Assembly: GCF_014651135.1 (NCBI RefSeq)
Contig: NZ_BMWH01000031.1
Span: forward strand, 1-64,000
Length of the DNA: 64,000 nt
Direction: 5' to 3'
Origin: Streptomyces echinoruber
Lineage (GTDB): Bacteria; Actinomycetota; Actinomycetes; Streptomycetales; Streptomycetaceae
Part shown: piece by piece, positions 1-8,866 of the stretch
Layout: each line of letters begins with the position of its first letter
Position numbering within the stretch: the stretch's first letter is position 1
The notes under the pieces: model-generated
Databases searched by the model: none
What the model was told of the DNA's origin: nothing
The model's input: the letters and a program-made list of their open reading frames with translations, nothing else
Program-made: the position numbers and the translations under genes

Positions 1-225
1 TTGCCCTGCGCATCCGCCGACGCACCCGTGTCGTACGACCGCCGGTCCGCACCCGCACCCGCCATGACTGATCACACTCCCCGTGAAATGACTCGAAAGA
101 TGGCTCGAAGATGGCTCGAGGACGACTCGATGACAGCCCGAAGGCGGCTTGAAGGCAGCCCGAGGGCTTCGGCGGAGAGCCCGCGGCCCGTGCACGGCGG
201 GCCCCGCCCATGACCTGACGACGGA

Positions 226-552
226 TCAGCGGAACCGTGCCGCGTCGAAGTTGGCCGCCGCCATCTGCTGGCGCGCGTTGTCGCCCTGCTCCTGGTCACC
301 CGTGCCGAACGCGCTGTCCATGCCGGACTGACCGCCCAGGATCGCCGACAGCGAGGAGTTCAGCTCACTCGCGATCTGGTCCGCCCGCGCCTTGAACTGG
401 TCGAACATCGCCCGGCCCGTGCCGTTGAACTTCCCCTCCAACGGCTGCGCCGCCTGCACCAGCTGGCGCACCAGCGACCCCAGGTCGTCCGACGAACCCC
501 GCGTGTCCCGCACCAGGTTCGACAGCGTCTGCGCACCCATGTCGAACTTCAC
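226..552 (-). CDS. WXG100/ESAT-6-like small protein
   Basis: The 108-residue protein is mostly helical, with a short turn near residue 43 that reads F-N-G where the family has W-X-G. It looks like the helix-turn-helix hairpin of WXG100 proteins, which are small substrates or partners of type VII secretion. The tail is Gln/Ala-rich and there is no signal peptide or membrane segment. The start is a GTG with a GGGGGAGG motif about 11 nt upstream; an in-frame ATG four codons later is an alternative. No EccC or other secretion gene is visible next to it. The family call rests on length, helical pattern and the turn, so it is moderate; a partner gene could lie before base 1, where no gene is seen in bases 1-225. 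Confidence 0.6.
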   Translation of the reverse strand: MKFDMGAQTLSNLVRDTRGSSDDLGSLVRQLVQAAQPLEGKFNGTGRAMFDQFKARADQIASELNSSLSAILGGQSGMDSAFGTGDQEQGDNARQQMAAANFDAARFR

Positions 553-680
553 GTCCGAACTCGCCTCCCCCGCTTACCGATTGGCACAACTGAACGTTTC
601 TGTGCCTCCATCGTCACAGCCGACGATCGCGACCGCAACCGTTCTTCGTCACAGGCATGCCACAGCCGGCGGTCGCCGCC

Positions 681-2000
681 TCAGGCGCGTGCCGCCGCGG
701 ACGCCCGTCCCCGCCCGCGGCGCCGGCGCCCGTCCGGCCACAGCCGCGGGCTGCGCCTCGCCGCCAGGTCCTCGACCCAGCCCACGGCCGGCACGGCGAG
801 CGCGACGAGGGGCCAGACGAGGACGAACGTCCACAGCGTGTACGTCGCGTCGAGGGCGGCGGTGGCGCTGTCGCTCTGCAGGAAGGGCAGGTCGTAGGCC
901 AGGTCGAGGAGCGGGAACGCGGCCATGATCAGCATGTTGTGCCACAGGTAGATGGTGACGGCCCGGTTGTTGGCGAGCGTCACCAGGGGGTCCCAGCGAC
1001 GCAGGCGGCCGGGGAGTTCCCGCCAGGACGGGGAGTACGTCAGGAGGATCACCACGGCGCCGAAGGACCAGGTGGCCTGGGCGAGCGGGATGTCGTTCAG
1101 GTCCATGCCCTCGGGGCCCGGGTGGCCGGTGGCCCACCACAGGCCGAAGGCCATGACGAGGGCGGAGCAGGAGACGGCCAGGTAGCGCGGGACCTGCCGG
1201 AGCAGGCCCTCGTGGTGGGCGAAGCCCAGGATCCAGCAGCCGCCGTAGACGGCGAAGTCCGTGACGGCGTTGCCGGTTTCGCCGGGGATCGTGACGACGC
1301 CGGTGCCGACGACGGCCGCCAGGGCGAGCGGGGCCAGCAGGGTCGGCCAGGGGGCGCGGCGGAACGCCCGCAGCAGCAGCGGGGAGGCGATCACGAACCA
1401 CAGGTAGGCGCGCAGGTACCACAGCGGGCCGCAGGCCTGTTCCGCCCAGGTGGGATCCAGCAGGCCGGAGGCGGAGCCGAGGTGCTCCGGGTACGGCGGG
1501 GCGCCGATGGGGACCAGGTAGTCGAACAGGTCGACGACGCCCCAGGCGCCGCCCTGGTCGGGGTCCTCGAGCGGGTTCCAGCCGCTCGCGAACATCAGCG
1601 GCAGCACCACCGCGCCGAACACCCACAGCGGCGGCAGCAGCCGGCGCAGGCGGCCGCGGATCACGCTCAGCGCGGGACGCTTGAGGGAACGCGCCATGAG
1701 GGAGCCGGCGAGCGCGAACATCACTCCCATGGACGGGAACAGCACCGTCAGCCACGCCCAGCCGAAGAGGTGGTAGACGACGACGCGGACCAGCGCGATC
1801 GCGCGCAGCAGGTCCAGGTAGCGGTCGCGTCCCGGCGCCGCCTGCGGGGTGGTGGGGGCGGCCTGTGCCTCGGGTGCCGCTGCCGCCGGTTCCGCTGTCA
1901 CCGGTTCCGCTGTCACCGGTTCCGCTGTCACCGGTTCCGGGGCCGCCGCCTCCGGGGCCGCCGCCTCCGGTCCCGGTGTCTGGGACGGGGTCTGCGTCAT
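681..2000 (-). CDS. Polytopic acyltransferase (acyltransferase_3 type), third gene of a Mat-like operon
   Basis: The 439-residue protein has an Ala/Pro/Glu-rich N-terminal tail of about 50 residues with repeats of AEPVT. About ten hydrophobic segments typical of the acyltransferase_3 (OafA/IcaC-like) family follow. The signature RYLDLLRAIALVRVVVYH sits at the first membrane helix and an Arg/Lys-rich tail at the C-terminus. Such proteins move acyl groups across the membrane onto polysaccharide or take part in its export. The ATG overlaps the stop of the upstream GT2/deacetylase gene in an ATGA, implying translational coupling. With its neighbours it resembles the Streptomyces matAB locus, which makes poly-beta-1,6-N-acetylglucosamine. 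The family is clear; the substrate is inferred. Confidence 0.82.
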   Translation of the reverse strand: MTQTPSQTPGPEAAAPEAAAPEPVTAEPVTAEPVTAEPAAAAPEAQAAPTTPQAAPGRDRYLDLLRAIALVRVVVYHLFGWAWLTVLFPSMGVMFALAGSLMARSLKRPALSVIRGRLRRLLPPLWVFGAVVLPLMFASGWNPLEDPDQGGAWGVVDLFDYLVPIGAPPYPEHLGSASGLLDPTWAEQACGPLWYLRAYLWFVIASPLLLRAFRRAPWPTLLAPLALAAVVGTGVVTIPGETGNAVTDFAVYGGCWILGFAHHEGLLRQVPRYLAVSCSALVMAFGLWWATGHPGPEGMDLNDIPLAQATWSFGAVVILLTYSPSWRELPGRLRRWDPLVTLANNRAVTIYLWHNMLIMAAFPLLDLAYDLPFLQSDSATAALDATYTLWTFVLVWPLVALAVPAVGWVEDLAARRSPRLWPDGRRRRGRGRASAAARA

Positions 2001-4291
2001 GCCACGGGCCTCCGTTCGGTGCTGCCGACGTTGCCGGTGCTGCCGGTGCTGCCGGTGCTGCCGGTGCTGCCGGTGCTGCCGGTGCTGTTGACGCTGTCGA
2101 CGTTGCCAGTGCTGTCGGCGGTGCGCCGGCGCGGCGCCGGTCCGCCGGGGGCCTCGACGACGCCGGTGCGGCGCAGTTTCTGCCAGCGCAGGCGGCCGCC
2201 GGTGAGGGCCGTGATCCAGGACTGCAGCAGGACGACGTACATGAGTTGGCGGTAGAGGATCTGCTGCAGGGGCAGCGAGATCAGGTGAGTCATGGGTTCG
2301 CGGTCGAGACGGAACGCGTAGGCGGCGCAGACCGCCTGGAGGGCGAGGACGCCGAGCCAGGCGCCGATCGTCTTCCCGGTGGGGCCGAACACCACGCCGT
2401 AGAGCAGGAAGATGTCGATCAGCGGCGCCAGCAGCGGTGCGACGACCATGAACAGGGAGACCAGGGGCAGGCCCACGCGGCCGAAGCGGCCGGAGGGGCC
2501 CCGTTCGACCAGGGCGCGGCGGTGCTTCCAGATGGCCTGCATGGTGCCGTAGGACCAGCGGTAGCGCTGGGACCACAACTGCCGGACGGTCTCGGGGGCC
2601 TCGGTCCAGGCGCGGGCCTTCTCCGCGTACACCACGCGCCAGCCGTCGCGGTGGATGGCCATGGTGATGTCGGTGTCCTCGGCGAGGGTGTCCTCGCTCA
2701 TGCCGCCGACGCGTTCCAGGGCGGTGCGGCGGAAGGCGCCGACCGCGCCGGGGATGGTGGGCATGCACCGCAGCACGTCGTACATGCGGCGGTCGAGGTT
2801 GAAGCCCATCACGTACTCGATGTGCTGCCAGGCGCCGATGAGGGAGTCGCGGTTGCCGACCTTGGCGTTGCCGGCGACGGCGCCGACGCGCGGGTCGGCG
2901 AAGGGCTGGACGAGTTCGCGGACGGTGGACGGCTCGAAGACGGTGTCGCCGTCCATCATCACGATCAGGTCGTGCCGGGCGTTGGCGATGCCCCGGTTCA
3001 GCGCGGCCGGTTTGCCCGCGTTGAGCTGGCGGATGACGCGCACGCCGGGCAGGCCGAGCGCTTCGACGATCTTCGCCGTGCCGTCGGTGGAGCCGTCGTC
3101 GACGACCAGGACCTCGATGGGGTGGTCGCTGGCCGCGAGGGAACGGACGGTGTTCTCGATGCACTTGGCCTCGTTGTACGCGGGGACCAGCACCGACACC
3201 GGTTCGGTGACCGGCGCCCCGGGGCCCCAGGTGAAGTCGCGGCGGCGGGTGCGGCGGGCGTGGACGCCGGAGAGCAGCAGCATCAGCAGGAAGCGGGCGA
3301 TGACCAGGGAGCCGACGACGGCGAGGCCGACCGCCAGGCCGTCGGTGATCTTCTCGGACGCCTGGACGAGGAGGATCCACGCCCGGCCCTTCCACAACTC
3401 CGGCCCGGTGACCGGGGTGTGGGCGCTGGGCGCGTCGAGTGCCTCGGTGAGGTTGGCGAACGTGTAGCCCTTCGCCCGCATCAGCGGGATGTAGCGGTCG
3501 AGGGCCTGCACGGTCTGGTGGCGGTCGCCGCCGGAGTCGTGCATCAGGACGACCGCGCCCTTGCCGCCCTCGGGGGTGGCGTTGCGGATGATCCGCGCGA
3601 CGCCGGGCTTGCGCCAGTCCTCGCTGTCGACGGTGTCGACGACGGTGATGTAGCCGAGGCTGCCGATGTACCGGGTGACCGGCCAGGACTTGTCGTCCAT
3701 GGCGTCGGCGAAGGAGGAGTAGGGCGGGCGGAAGAGGGAGGTGCGGATGCCGGCCGCGCCGGTGATGGCGAGCTGGTTGGTGGACAGCTCCCAGTCGATG
3801 CGCCGCTTGCCGTGGTAGGAGAGGTCGGGGTGGTTGAAGGTGTGCAGGCCGACCTCGTGGCCCTCGGCCACCATGCGCCGCACCAGGTCCGGGTAGCGGG
3901 AGGTCATGGTGCCGGTGACGAAGAACACCGCGTGCGCGTGGTGCTTTTTGAGCGTGTCCAGGACCTTGGGGGTCCAGGTGGGATCGGGGCCGTCGTCGAA
4001 GGTGAGGACGAGGCGGTGGTCGGGGATGCGCAGGCTCTCGGTCCTGCCGCCGCGGGTGTCGATGACCGGGCCGCCGTCGAGGATCTTCTCCGGCACCTTG
4101 TCGGTGGCGGCCTCGGGCCGTATGCGGTGGTCGGCGAGTATCTCGCTGTGCACGTAGCCGCGCAGCATCAGCATCGCCATCAGGGCGACGAGCAGCAGGA
4201 CGGGCACCAGCAGGCGAAGGGGCAGGCGGCGGCGCCGGGACCCGGTTCGGGCCGGTGTGGCGGGCCCGGGACGGCGGGTGCGGAATGCCAT
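1997..4291 (-). CDS. Bifunctional polysaccharide deacetylase / GT2 glycosyltransferase (MatAB/PNAG-synthase-like)
   Basis: The 764-residue fusion begins with a membrane anchor (about residues 20-45). A NodB deacetylase domain follows (about 90-290) with TFDDGPDP, HTFNHPD and RPPY motifs and a late HDSGG. After a second membrane segment comes a processive GT2 domain with VPAYNE, VDDGST, MDGDT, AEDTD and QRYRW (Q-x-x-R-W), then further membrane helices. This joins polymerisation of a beta-linked N-acetylhexosamine in the cytoplasm with deacetylation outside, as in PNAG systems and the Streptomyces Mat complex. Gene order suggests it is the first enzyme of the operon. The start overlaps the previous stop by one base (TGATG). 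The extreme C-terminus is a tandem Gly-Ser-Thr repeat encoded by 9-bp units near 2031-2090. Confidence 0.88.
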   Translation of the reverse strand: MAFRTRRPGPATPARTGSRRRRLPLRLLVPVLLLVALMAMLMLRGYVHSEILADHRIRPEAATDKVPEKILDGGPVIDTRGGRTESLRIPDHRLVLTFDDGPDPTWTPKVLDTLKKHHAHAVFFVTGTMTSRYPDLVRRMVAEGHEVGLHTFNHPDLSYHGKRRIDWELSTNQLAITGAAGIRTSLFRPPYSSFADAMDDKSWPVTRYIGSLGYITVVDTVDSEDWRKPGVARIIRNATPEGGKGAVVLMHDSGGDRHQTVQALDRYIPLMRAKGYTFANLTEALDAPSAHTPVTGPELWKGRAWILLVQASEKITDGLAVGLAVVGSLVIARFLLMLLLSGVHARRTRRRDFTWGPGAPVTEPVSVLVPAYNEAKCIENTVRSLAASDHPIEVLVVDDGSTDGTAKIVEALGLPGVRVIRQLNAGKPAALNRGIANARHDLIVMMDGDTVFEPSTVRELVQPFADPRVGAVAGNAKVGNRDSLIGAWQHIEYVMGFNLDRRMYDVLRCMPTIPGAVGAFRRTALERVGGMSEDTLAEDTDITMAIHRDGWRVVYAEKARAWTEAPETVRQLWSQRYRWSYGTMQAIWKHRRALVERGPSGRFGRVGLPLVSLFMVVAPLLAPLIDIFLLYGVVFGPTGKTIGAWLGVLALQAVCAAYAFRLDREPMTHLISLPLQQILYRQLMYVVLLQSWITALTGGRLRWQKLRRTGVVEAPGGPAPRRRTADSTGNVDSVNSTGSTGSTGSTGSTGSTGNVGSTERRPVA

Positions 4292-5661
4292 CAGAGGACG
4301 TGCTCCGGGGTGGGGGCGTTCGAGGCGGCGGTCGTGGCGGATGCGGCGGATGCGGCGGGGCTGGAGGCGACGGGCGCGGGCGTGGGCGATCCTCCGGCCA
4401 CCGGCGTCGAAGCCCCGCCGGCGGCGGGGCTGGGCGCGTTGGTGGCGGTGTCGGTCGGCGTGGGCGTCGCCGAGGAGCCGCTGCCGCCACCGCTGCCGTT
4501 GCCGTTGCCGGTCGTGCCGCCGGTCGTCGTGGGCGTGGGGGCGCCGGTCGGCGAACCCGGCCTGACGACCGGGTTGGTCGCCGTGGAGCCCGGCTTCCTG
4601 CCGGAGGAGGTGGAGCGCGGGGCGGGGCTCGCGGACGCGCCGGGGCTCAGCGCGGGCGCCGCCGTGGCCCCGGGCGCGGATACGGTGGCGCCGGTCGACG
4701 GCACGGCCGGGACGCCGGGCGCCGTCGCAGCGCCGGGGATGTCGCCGCCCACGAGGCCGGGGGGCGGCAGCGCGGGCTCGGACGGCTCCGGCGAGGTGTC
4801 GTCCTTCTTGCTCGCCGGCGGATCGTCGTCCTGGCCCGGCACCGGCAGCCAGGGCGCGGTGGAGTTGCCGAAGAAGAGGGTGACGACGATGACGACGGCG
4901 TAGGCGGCGCAGGCGACGGCCGCGGCCAGGCCGATGCGGCGGAAGCGGCGGCTGCGGCGCCCGGACTCGTCCACGAAGACGGGCCCGTCGGAGCCGACCG
5001 TGCCGCTCGCACCGCCCGTACCACCCGTGCCGCCCGTGTTCTTGCCCCCGGTGCCCCCGCCGGCCCCGGGGCCGGCGGCGACGCGGACGCCGTCGAGCTG
5101 GACGGTGACCTCGTCCGGATCGACCTGGGAACCGGCTCCGTCGGCACCGGCCGGCTCCGACCAGGGGTCGGTGACGAGCCGGACGGCACCGGGACCGGGG
5201 CCCTTCAGGGGCCGGGTCCCGTCGGTGGTGGCGGGCTCCGCCAGGACCTCGGCCTTGTCGGTGGTGGCGAGCTCCGCCAGGACCTCGGCCTTGTCGGTGG
5301 TGGCGGGCTCCGCCAGGGGCCGGGTCTCGTCAGCGGCACCGGACTTCTCCAAGACCTGGGTCTCGTCGACGGCACCGGGCTCCTCCAGGACCTGGGTGTC
5401 GTCGGTGACGCCGGACTCCTCCAGGACCCGAGCCTCGTCAGTGGCATCGGGCTCCTCCAAGACCCGGGTCTCCTCGACGGCACCGGACTTCTCCAGGACC
5501 TGGGTCTCGTCGGTGGCGCCGGGGACGGGCCGCTTCGGAACGGTGAGGGCGCCGGTCGCCGGGAACGCCTGGGTGTCGCCGCCGACGACCGGGTTCTCGC
5601 CGGTCGCGGACGCGGCATCAGGCCATTCTGGTTGGGCGTCTTCTCGCCATTTCACGCGCAC
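4291..5661 (-). CDS. Pro-rich single-pass membrane protein with cytoplasmic 12-residue TQVL repeats
   Basis: I choose the GTG at 5661 (reads M-R-V-K-W-R) because GGGGGGA lies 5 nt upstream; an in-frame ATG at 5751 would add 30 residues and lacks a clear ribosome site. The 456-residue product has about nine consecutive 12-residue repeats of the form D-E-T-Q-V-L-E-E-P-G-A-x near the N-terminus. An Arg-rich stretch, one membrane helix (GLAAAVACAAYAVVIVVTLF) and a long outside tail rich in Pro, Ser, Ala and Thr follow. It leads the Mat-like operon and is coupled to the GT2/deacetylase gene. No catalytic domain is recognised. The repeated Thr-Gln/Arg-Val-Leu resembles phosphothreonine sites in actinobacterial kinase substrates, which is inference only. 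A scaffold or regulator of polymer synthesis is plausible. Confidence 0.72.
   Translation of the reverse strand: MRVKWREDAQPEWPDAASATGENPVVGGDTQAFPATGALTVPKRPVPGATDETQVLEKSGAVEETRVLEEPDATDEARVLEESGVTDDTQVLEEPGAVDETQVLEKSGAADETRPLAEPATTDKAEVLAELATTDKAEVLAEPATTDGTRPLKGPGPGAVRLVTDPWSEPAGADGAGSQVDPDEVTVQLDGVRVAAGPGAGGGTGGKNTGGTGGTGGASGTVGSDGPVFVDESGRRSRRFRRIGLAAAVACAAYAVVIVVTLFFGNSTAPWLPVPGQDDDPPASKKDDTSPEPSEPALPPPGLVGGDIPGAATAPGVPAVPSTGATVSAPGATAAPALSPGASASPAPRSTSSGRKPGSTATNPVVRPGSPTGAPTPTTTGGTTGNGNGSGGGSGSSATPTPTDTATNAPSPAAGGASTPVAGGSPTPAPVASSPAASAASATTAASNAPTPEHVL
5205..5545 (-). repeat. 36-bp in-frame tandem repeats (nine 12-residue units)
   Basis: About nine degenerate 36-bp units encode variants of (T/V)(D/E)(E/D)(T/A)(Q/R/E)(V/P)L(E/A)(E/K)(P/S/L)(G/A)(A/V/T). 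Unit ends drift between EP, KS, ES and EL. They lie wholly in the cytoplasmic part of the Mat-operon membrane protein. Confidence 0.8.
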
Positions 5662-5894
5662 GTACGTCCCCCCAATAAATGGTTCCGGGTGTGCAGACGA
5701 CTCGAGCACACGTCGCGCTTCCGGGCCCCCACTCGGAACAAGCGTCCCCATTTGTCACATCGTGCTCGGGCTCCGAATGTAGCGCGTGTGCGTATTTAGT
5801 GCACACCGGATCAAGATTGTGAACAAATCCCGCGCCACTCTCCTGGCCGAAAATGACCAGGTGTAGTCAGATACGGTCTTGACCGATCACGCGT

Positions 5895-6971
5895 TCAATC
5901 CGCCGGCGCCGCCGCCGGAGACCCGGCCACACCCTCGGCGGCTTCGGTGACTTCAGCGGCTCCGGCGGCTCTGGCAGCTCCGGTGACTCCGTCGGCCCCG
6001 TCAGCTCCGTCGGCCCCGGCGGCTTCGTCCACGTCCGGCAGCCACGCCCCCGCCGGCCGCCGCAGCCACCCCTCCGCCTCGCCCAGTTCGCGCGCCGCCC
6101 GGCGCAGCGCGTCGAGGCCGGGATGACTCGCTCCCCTGCGCCACACCAGCGAGACGGGGGACAGCGGGACGGGGTCGACGAGGGGCCGCAGTACCGTGCC
6201 CGGCAGGGGCGGGAAGTCGACCACGGCCAGGATGGGGTGCCCCGTTCGCGCCATGATCCGTTCGAACTCGGCCGTCCCGACCGCGAGGGGAAGCGGGGCC
6301 GCCACCTCGATTCCGCGCCCGGCGAAAAGGCGTCGCGCAAGGTCGGTCCACTCCGGGGTGCGCGGGTTGCCGGCGCCGGCGTACACGGTCTCGCCGGCCA
6401 GCGCGGCCAGCGGCACCTCCCGGCCGGCCGTCAGCCGGTGGTCCCCGGGCAGGACGACCGCCATCGGCTCGTACCGCACCACCCGGTGCTCCAGCCGTGC
6501 CCGCAGCGCCGGTTCCAGTCCGGCGAAGCGGCCGAACGATGCGTCCAGGCGCCCGGCGAGCAGTTCCTGCGCCCCGCCGGTGAGCCCGCTCTCGTACCGG
6601 GCCATCAATTCCAGGTCGGGGGCGAGTTCGCGGGCCCGGGCCAGGACGCGGGTCGCGGTGACGTGCTCGGGGAAGTTGAGGTCGACCAGGAGCGGGCGGG
6701 GCCGGCCGAAGGCGGCGAGCAGCTCCTCGTGCGCGGCCAGCACGCGGCGCGCGTACGGCAGCAGCCGGGCGCCCTCGGCGGTGAGCGTCACCTGCCGGGT
6801 GGTGCGGACGAACAGCTCGGCGCCGAGGTGCCGTTCCAGGCGCCGGATGTCCCGGCTGAGCGCCTGCTGGGCGATGTACAGGCGGGCGGCGGCGCGTGTG
6901 AAGTGCAGTTCGTCCGCCACGGCGAGGAAGGCGCGCAGCAGGCGGGGGTCGACGTCGGCGGCGGCGGACAT
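5895..6971 (-). CDS. LysR-family transcriptional regulator
   Basis: The 358-residue protein has the N-terminal LysR winged helix (residues about 8-68: LLRAFLAVADELHFTRAAARL, then LSRDIRRLE and LGAELFVRT) and a substrate-binding-like effector domain to about residue 305. The last 50 residues are an Ala/Gly/Asp/Glu-rich low-complexity tail beyond the usual LysR length of about 300. It is transcribed divergently from an MFS transporter gene 83 bp away, so it probably controls that exporter and itself from the shared spacer. The ligand is unknown. Confidence 0.9.
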   Translation of the reverse strand: MSAAADVDPRLLRAFLAVADELHFTRAAARLYIAQQALSRDIRRLERHLGAELFVRTTRQVTLTAEGARLLPYARRVLAAHEELLAAFGRPRPLLVDLNFPEHVTATRVLARARELAPDLELMARYESGLTGGAQELLAGRLDASFGRFAGLEPALRARLEHRVVRYEPMAVVLPGDHRLTAGREVPLAALAGETVYAGAGNPRTPEWTDLARRLFAGRGIEVAAPLPLAVGTAEFERIMARTGHPILAVVDFPPLPGTVLRPLVDPVPLSPVSLVWRRGASHPGLDALRRAARELGEAEGWLRRPAGAWLPDVDEAAGADGADGADGVTGAARAAGAAEVTEAAEGVAGSPAAAPAD

Positions 6972-7054
6972 GCCGGGAACTTACAACGCAGGTGCGTGAA
7001 TCGGGGCGGAACAGGTGTTGGACCGCTTGATCGGTTCCGGGCGACCGTGGCGAC

Positions 7055-8521
7055 ATGCCTCAACCGACCCCGCGCCCCGGCGTCCCGCCGACCCCGCGCC
7101 CCAGCGTTCCGCCGCCCCCGGACCCCGACGTCTCGCCGGCCTCCCGCCCCACCACCCGATCAACCCCGCACCCCGGCATCCCGTCGATCACCCGTCCCCC
7201 CAACCAGCCGACCCCGCAACCCGCTCCGCCTCTCCTCACCGTCACCGCGGACACGCTCGTCGCCGTCGACTTCACCCCGCGCGCCCGGCGCAGGCCGGCC
7301 ACCCGCCGCCGCACCCCCGGCCCGTACCGCCGCCTCTTCACCCTCCCCGGCACTCGCGCCTTCGCGACCGGGAATCTCCTCGCCCGGCTCCCGATGGGCA
7401 TGTTCGGCGTCAGCGCGGTGATGATGATCGCCGGGACGCGCGGCTCGTACGCCCTCGCCGGCGCCGTCACGGCGACCGGCCTGGCGGCGACGGCGGTGAC
7501 CGCGCCGTGGGTGGCGCGGCTGGTGGACCGCCACGGCCAGGCCCGCGTCGCCGTGCCCGCCACGGTGTGCGCGGCGCTGGGCAGTCTGGCGCTGGTGCTG
7601 TGCGTGCGCCGCGGCGCGCCGGACTGGACGCTGTTCGCCGCCCACGCGGCCACCGCGACCACGCCCAACATCGGCGGCATGGCCCGCGCCCGCTGGAACC
7701 ACCTGCTGCGCGAGGACCCGGCGGCGCTGCACACCGCGAACGCCTTCGAGCAGGCCGCCGACGAGGCGTGTTTCCTGCTGGGCCCGGTGCTGGCGGCTTT
7801 CCTGTGCGGGACGTTCTTCCCGGAGGCGGGCACGCTCACCGGGGCGGTGCTGCTGGTGGCGGGGATGCTGCTGTTCTGCGCGCAGCGCGCGACCGAGCCG
7901 CCGCCGGCCCGCCGTACCGCCGCCGGGCGGGGGCCGGTGCGGGCGCCCGGCATGCCGGCGCTGCTGGCGGTGTGCGCGGCGCTGGGCACCGGCTTCGGCG
8001 CGACCGAGGTCGTCACCGTGGCGTTCGCGGACGCACACGGGCACCGGGCCACGGCGGGTGTGGTGCTGGGGCTGCAGGCGGCCGGTTCCTGCGTGGCCGG
8101 CCTGGTGTACGGCGCGGCGCGGCCGGGCGGAGCGGCCGGGCGGCGGCTGACGTGGTGTCTGGCCGCGCTGGCCGGGCTGCTGGCGCTGCCGCTGCTCGCC
8201 GCCCGGCTGACCGGTTCGGTGCTCGCCGTCGGCGCCGGGCTGCTGGCGGTGGGGACGGCGATCGCGCCGACGATGGTCACCCTCATGACCCTGGTGCAGC
8301 GGCGCTGTCCGCCCGGTCGGCTGACGGAGGGCATGACACTCGCGGTGACCGGCCTGCTGACCGGGGTGGCCTGCGGTTCGGCCGCCGGGGGCTGGGTGGT
8401 GGAGCACGTCTCGGCCGCGGCCGGCTACGGCCTTCCGGTCACGGCCGCCGTCCTGGCGCTGGCGCTGTCCCGGCTGTCCGGCCCACCGAACGCGGGGGGC
8501 ACTTCACGCGCACCCCATTGA
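7055..8521 (+). CDS. MFS transporter with Pro-rich cytoplasmic leader
   Basis: The 488-residue protein starts with about 85 residues of Pro-rich low complexity and then shows about twelve hydrophobic helices of the major facilitator superfamily, including a loop ARLVDRHGQAR of motif-A type after the second helix. No in-frame ATG or GTG lies between the leader and the first helix, so the leader appears genuine or the start is at 7055. Its divergent LysR neighbour suggests a regulated drug or metabolite exporter. The family is secure; the substrate is not. Confidence 0.85.
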   Translation: MPQPTPRPGVPPTPRPSVPPPPDPDVSPASRPTTRSTPHPGIPSITRPPNQPTPQPAPPLLTVTADTLVAVDFTPRARRRPATRRRTPGPYRRLFTLPGTRAFATGNLLARLPMGMFGVSAVMMIAGTRGSYALAGAVTATGLAATAVTAPWVARLVDRHGQARVAVPATVCAALGSLALVLCVRRGAPDWTLFAAHAATATTPNIGGMARARWNHLLREDPAALHTANAFEQAADEACFLLGPVLAAFLCGTFFPEAGTLTGAVLLVAGMLLFCAQRATEPPPARRTAAGRGPVRAPGMPALLAVCAALGTGFGATEVVTVAFADAHGHRATAGVVLGLQAAGSCVAGLVYGAARPGGAAGRRLTWCLAALAGLLALPLLAARLTGSVLAVGAGLLAVGTAIAPTMVTLMTLVQRRCPPGRLTEGMTLAVTGLLTGVACGSAAGGWVVEHVSAAAGYGLPVTAAVLALALSRLSGPPNAGGTSRAPH

Positions 8522-8553
8522 CGTGTCCACGGTCCGCACCTACCGTCGCCCGC

Positions 8554-8590
8554 CGAAGCGCTTCGACGTCACACATCGAACCGTTTCAAC
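8554..8590. promoter_or_regulatory. LacI-type operator-like palindrome(s)
   Basis: CGAAGCGCTTCG at 8554-8565 is a perfect 12-bp palindrome with the central CG of LacI/GalR operators. A weaker second copy follows at about 8576-8590 (TCGAACCGTTTCAA). They stand upstream of the short decayed reading frame at 8641 and not upstream of any intact sugar gene. Confidence 0.4.
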
Positions 8591-8640
8591 AACGCTGCGT
8601 GACCCCTCCGACGCCCATCCGACTCCCCTGGAGGCAGGGG

Positions 8641-8769
8641 ATGTTGACGGCACGACGGCACACGGCGACGACGACGGCGACGGCAGTGGCGGTGGGCCTG
8701 AGACTTGCGGGGTCCTGCGAAGGGCCGTGGCAGGGGCGGCCGCCGGTGCCTGGACCGTGTCAGGGCTGA
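8641..8769 (+). pseudogene. Probable truncated secreted-protein start (signal peptide remnant)
   Basis: CTGGAGGCAGGGG precedes an ATG that opens a 42-codon frame. Its N-terminus (Arg-rich, then ATTTATAVAVGLRLAGSC) looks like a signal peptide ending at a Cys, after which the frame becomes nonsense and stops. With the upstream operator-like palindromes this looks like the 5' stub of a secreted or lipoprotein sugar gene whose body was deleted. The stretch 8522-8866 holds no intact gene. A chance frame cannot be excluded. Confidence 0.35.
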
Positions 8770-8866
8770 GAGAACCCGGCAAGCCCCTTGGCCACGCTGT
8801 CACCGTCGTGCATCACGTGGTGCGGTGCGGTTCGGTTCCTCCCGCTCCCGCACCGTACCGACCGCG

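Noticed and set aside
681..4490. A very long minus-strand open frame overlapping the acyltransferase and the GT2/deacetylase gene
   Set aside because: Only its last 439 codons (from 2000) look like protein; the rest is Arg/Pro-rich shadow of the GT2/deacetylase gene in another frame, an effect of high GC.
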